DNA of 47,209 nt from Pirellulales bacterium (GTDB taxonomy: Bacteria; Planctomycetota; Planctomycetia; Pirellulales; JAEUIK01): the NCBI GenBank assembly GCA_019745975.1, contig JAIESQ010000018.1, forward strand, positions 1-47,209, written 5' to 3'. A program made the translations under genes and the position numbers. Positions 46,948 through 47,209 of the stretch are shown here, one piece after another; position 1 is the first letter of the stretch, and each line of letters begins with the position of its first letter. The notes beneath the pieces are model-generated. The model had not been told where the DNA came from. It ran no database searches and worked only from the letters and a program-made list of their open reading frames with translations.

Positions 46948-47209
46948 GTGCGGCAGGGCGACCGGCCGTGCGAAGCCCGCCAGCGACGACGATGTCAGCC
47001 GTAATGCGCAAGCGTGAACCCGATTCGGCCTCGTTACAAGCGTGAGAGTGGCCAGCCGCCCGGATTCGGTGAAGCCTGACGCCGACCGCCAAGCAACGAG
47101 CACGCGCAGCGGTCGGGCTCTCCGGGGTGATAGGGGACAGCGGGCATCGACAGAACAATCAGGAACCTGGGAGACCTGCGACGGCCGCCCGCGACGCTCC
47201 GTCGCGCGC
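46948..47209 (+). ncRNA. 5' part of a group II intron (putative), cut by window edge
   Basis: From a GTGCG at 46948-46952 onward the sequence resembles domain I of bacterial group II introns as I know them. It has the segment GGTGAAGCCTGACG, then GGGCTCTCCGGGGTGATA, then a stretch of the form AACAATCAGGAACCTGGGAG (47154-47173). The 5' boundary GTGCG fits the consensus GUGYG. The reverse-transcriptase/maturase gene would lie beyond 47209. Recognition is by eye; no structure was folded. Confidence 0.5.

Noticed and set aside
46516-47004. Frame of 162 codons on the + strand at the right end
   Set aside because: Arg/Pro-rich composition without a domain, overlapping repeats and the putative intron start.

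Overview
The window looks like a chromosomal segment of a planctomycete (Planctomycetota, probably Pirellulales-like). I infer this from the high GC, the very large secreted PQQ-type propeller protein, a long same-strand cluster of MoxR, DUF58 and vWA proteins, NPCBM and prenyltransferase-repeat proteins, a Uma2-family protein, and an abundance of short palindromic dispersed repeats. No rRNA or tRNA gene was seen, so the assignment is inference.

Region 1 (2-24897, all + strand) is one continuous gene train, mostly joined by 4-bp ATGA-type overlaps. In order it encodes a secreted double beta-propeller/TPR protein (5'-truncated by the window edge), a Tat-exported prenyltransferase-repeat protein, a MoxR AAA+ ATPase, a DUF58 protein, two membrane vWA proteins with intact MIDAS motifs, a large membrane/coiled-coil protein, a secreted coiled-coil protein with a PGES/Q-rich tract, a secreted helical protein, an NPCBM protein, an HtrA-like protease with an intact triad, and two further HtrA-fold proteins that have each lost all three catalytic residues. 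The last of these also carries two PDZ domains and a hydrolase-like domain without its nucleophile. The train reads as one envelope machine: cytoplasmic MoxR/DUF58, vWA membrane partners, and periplasmic scaffolds, proteases and pseudo-proteases. It is the best candidate here for an under-described system.

Region 2 (24898-34653) is mostly on the - strand. It holds sufU-sufS, a divergent helical-repeat protein, a YbjQ protein, a flavin reductase, RNase HI, an SDR whose stop codon comes from a MITE, a DJ-1/PfpI protein, a DUF433/PIN-like pair that resembles a toxin-antitoxin system, and a histidine kinase with a CxxCH haem motif in its periplasmic sensor.

Region 3 (34929-39461) is accessory and decaying. 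Intact comM is followed by a TMTC-like TPR membrane gene broken by an amber codon and by a 204-bp MITE with a 9-bp target duplication, and then by a degenerate second copy of the comM 3' end. A Uma2-family gene follows.

Region 4 (39464-46499, - strand) holds a class-III aminotransferase and aldehyde dehydrogenase pair, a small membrane protein, and an ECF sigma factor with a vWA membrane protein whose N terminus resembles an anti-sigma domain. The right end (46500-47209) has no protein gene. It holds repeats and what looks like the 5' part of a group II intron cut by the window edge.

Several dispersed palindromic repeats lie inside genes and are read through in frame: the N terminus of the coiled-coil protein, the juxtamembrane part of the vWA protein, and the C terminus of the sigma factor.
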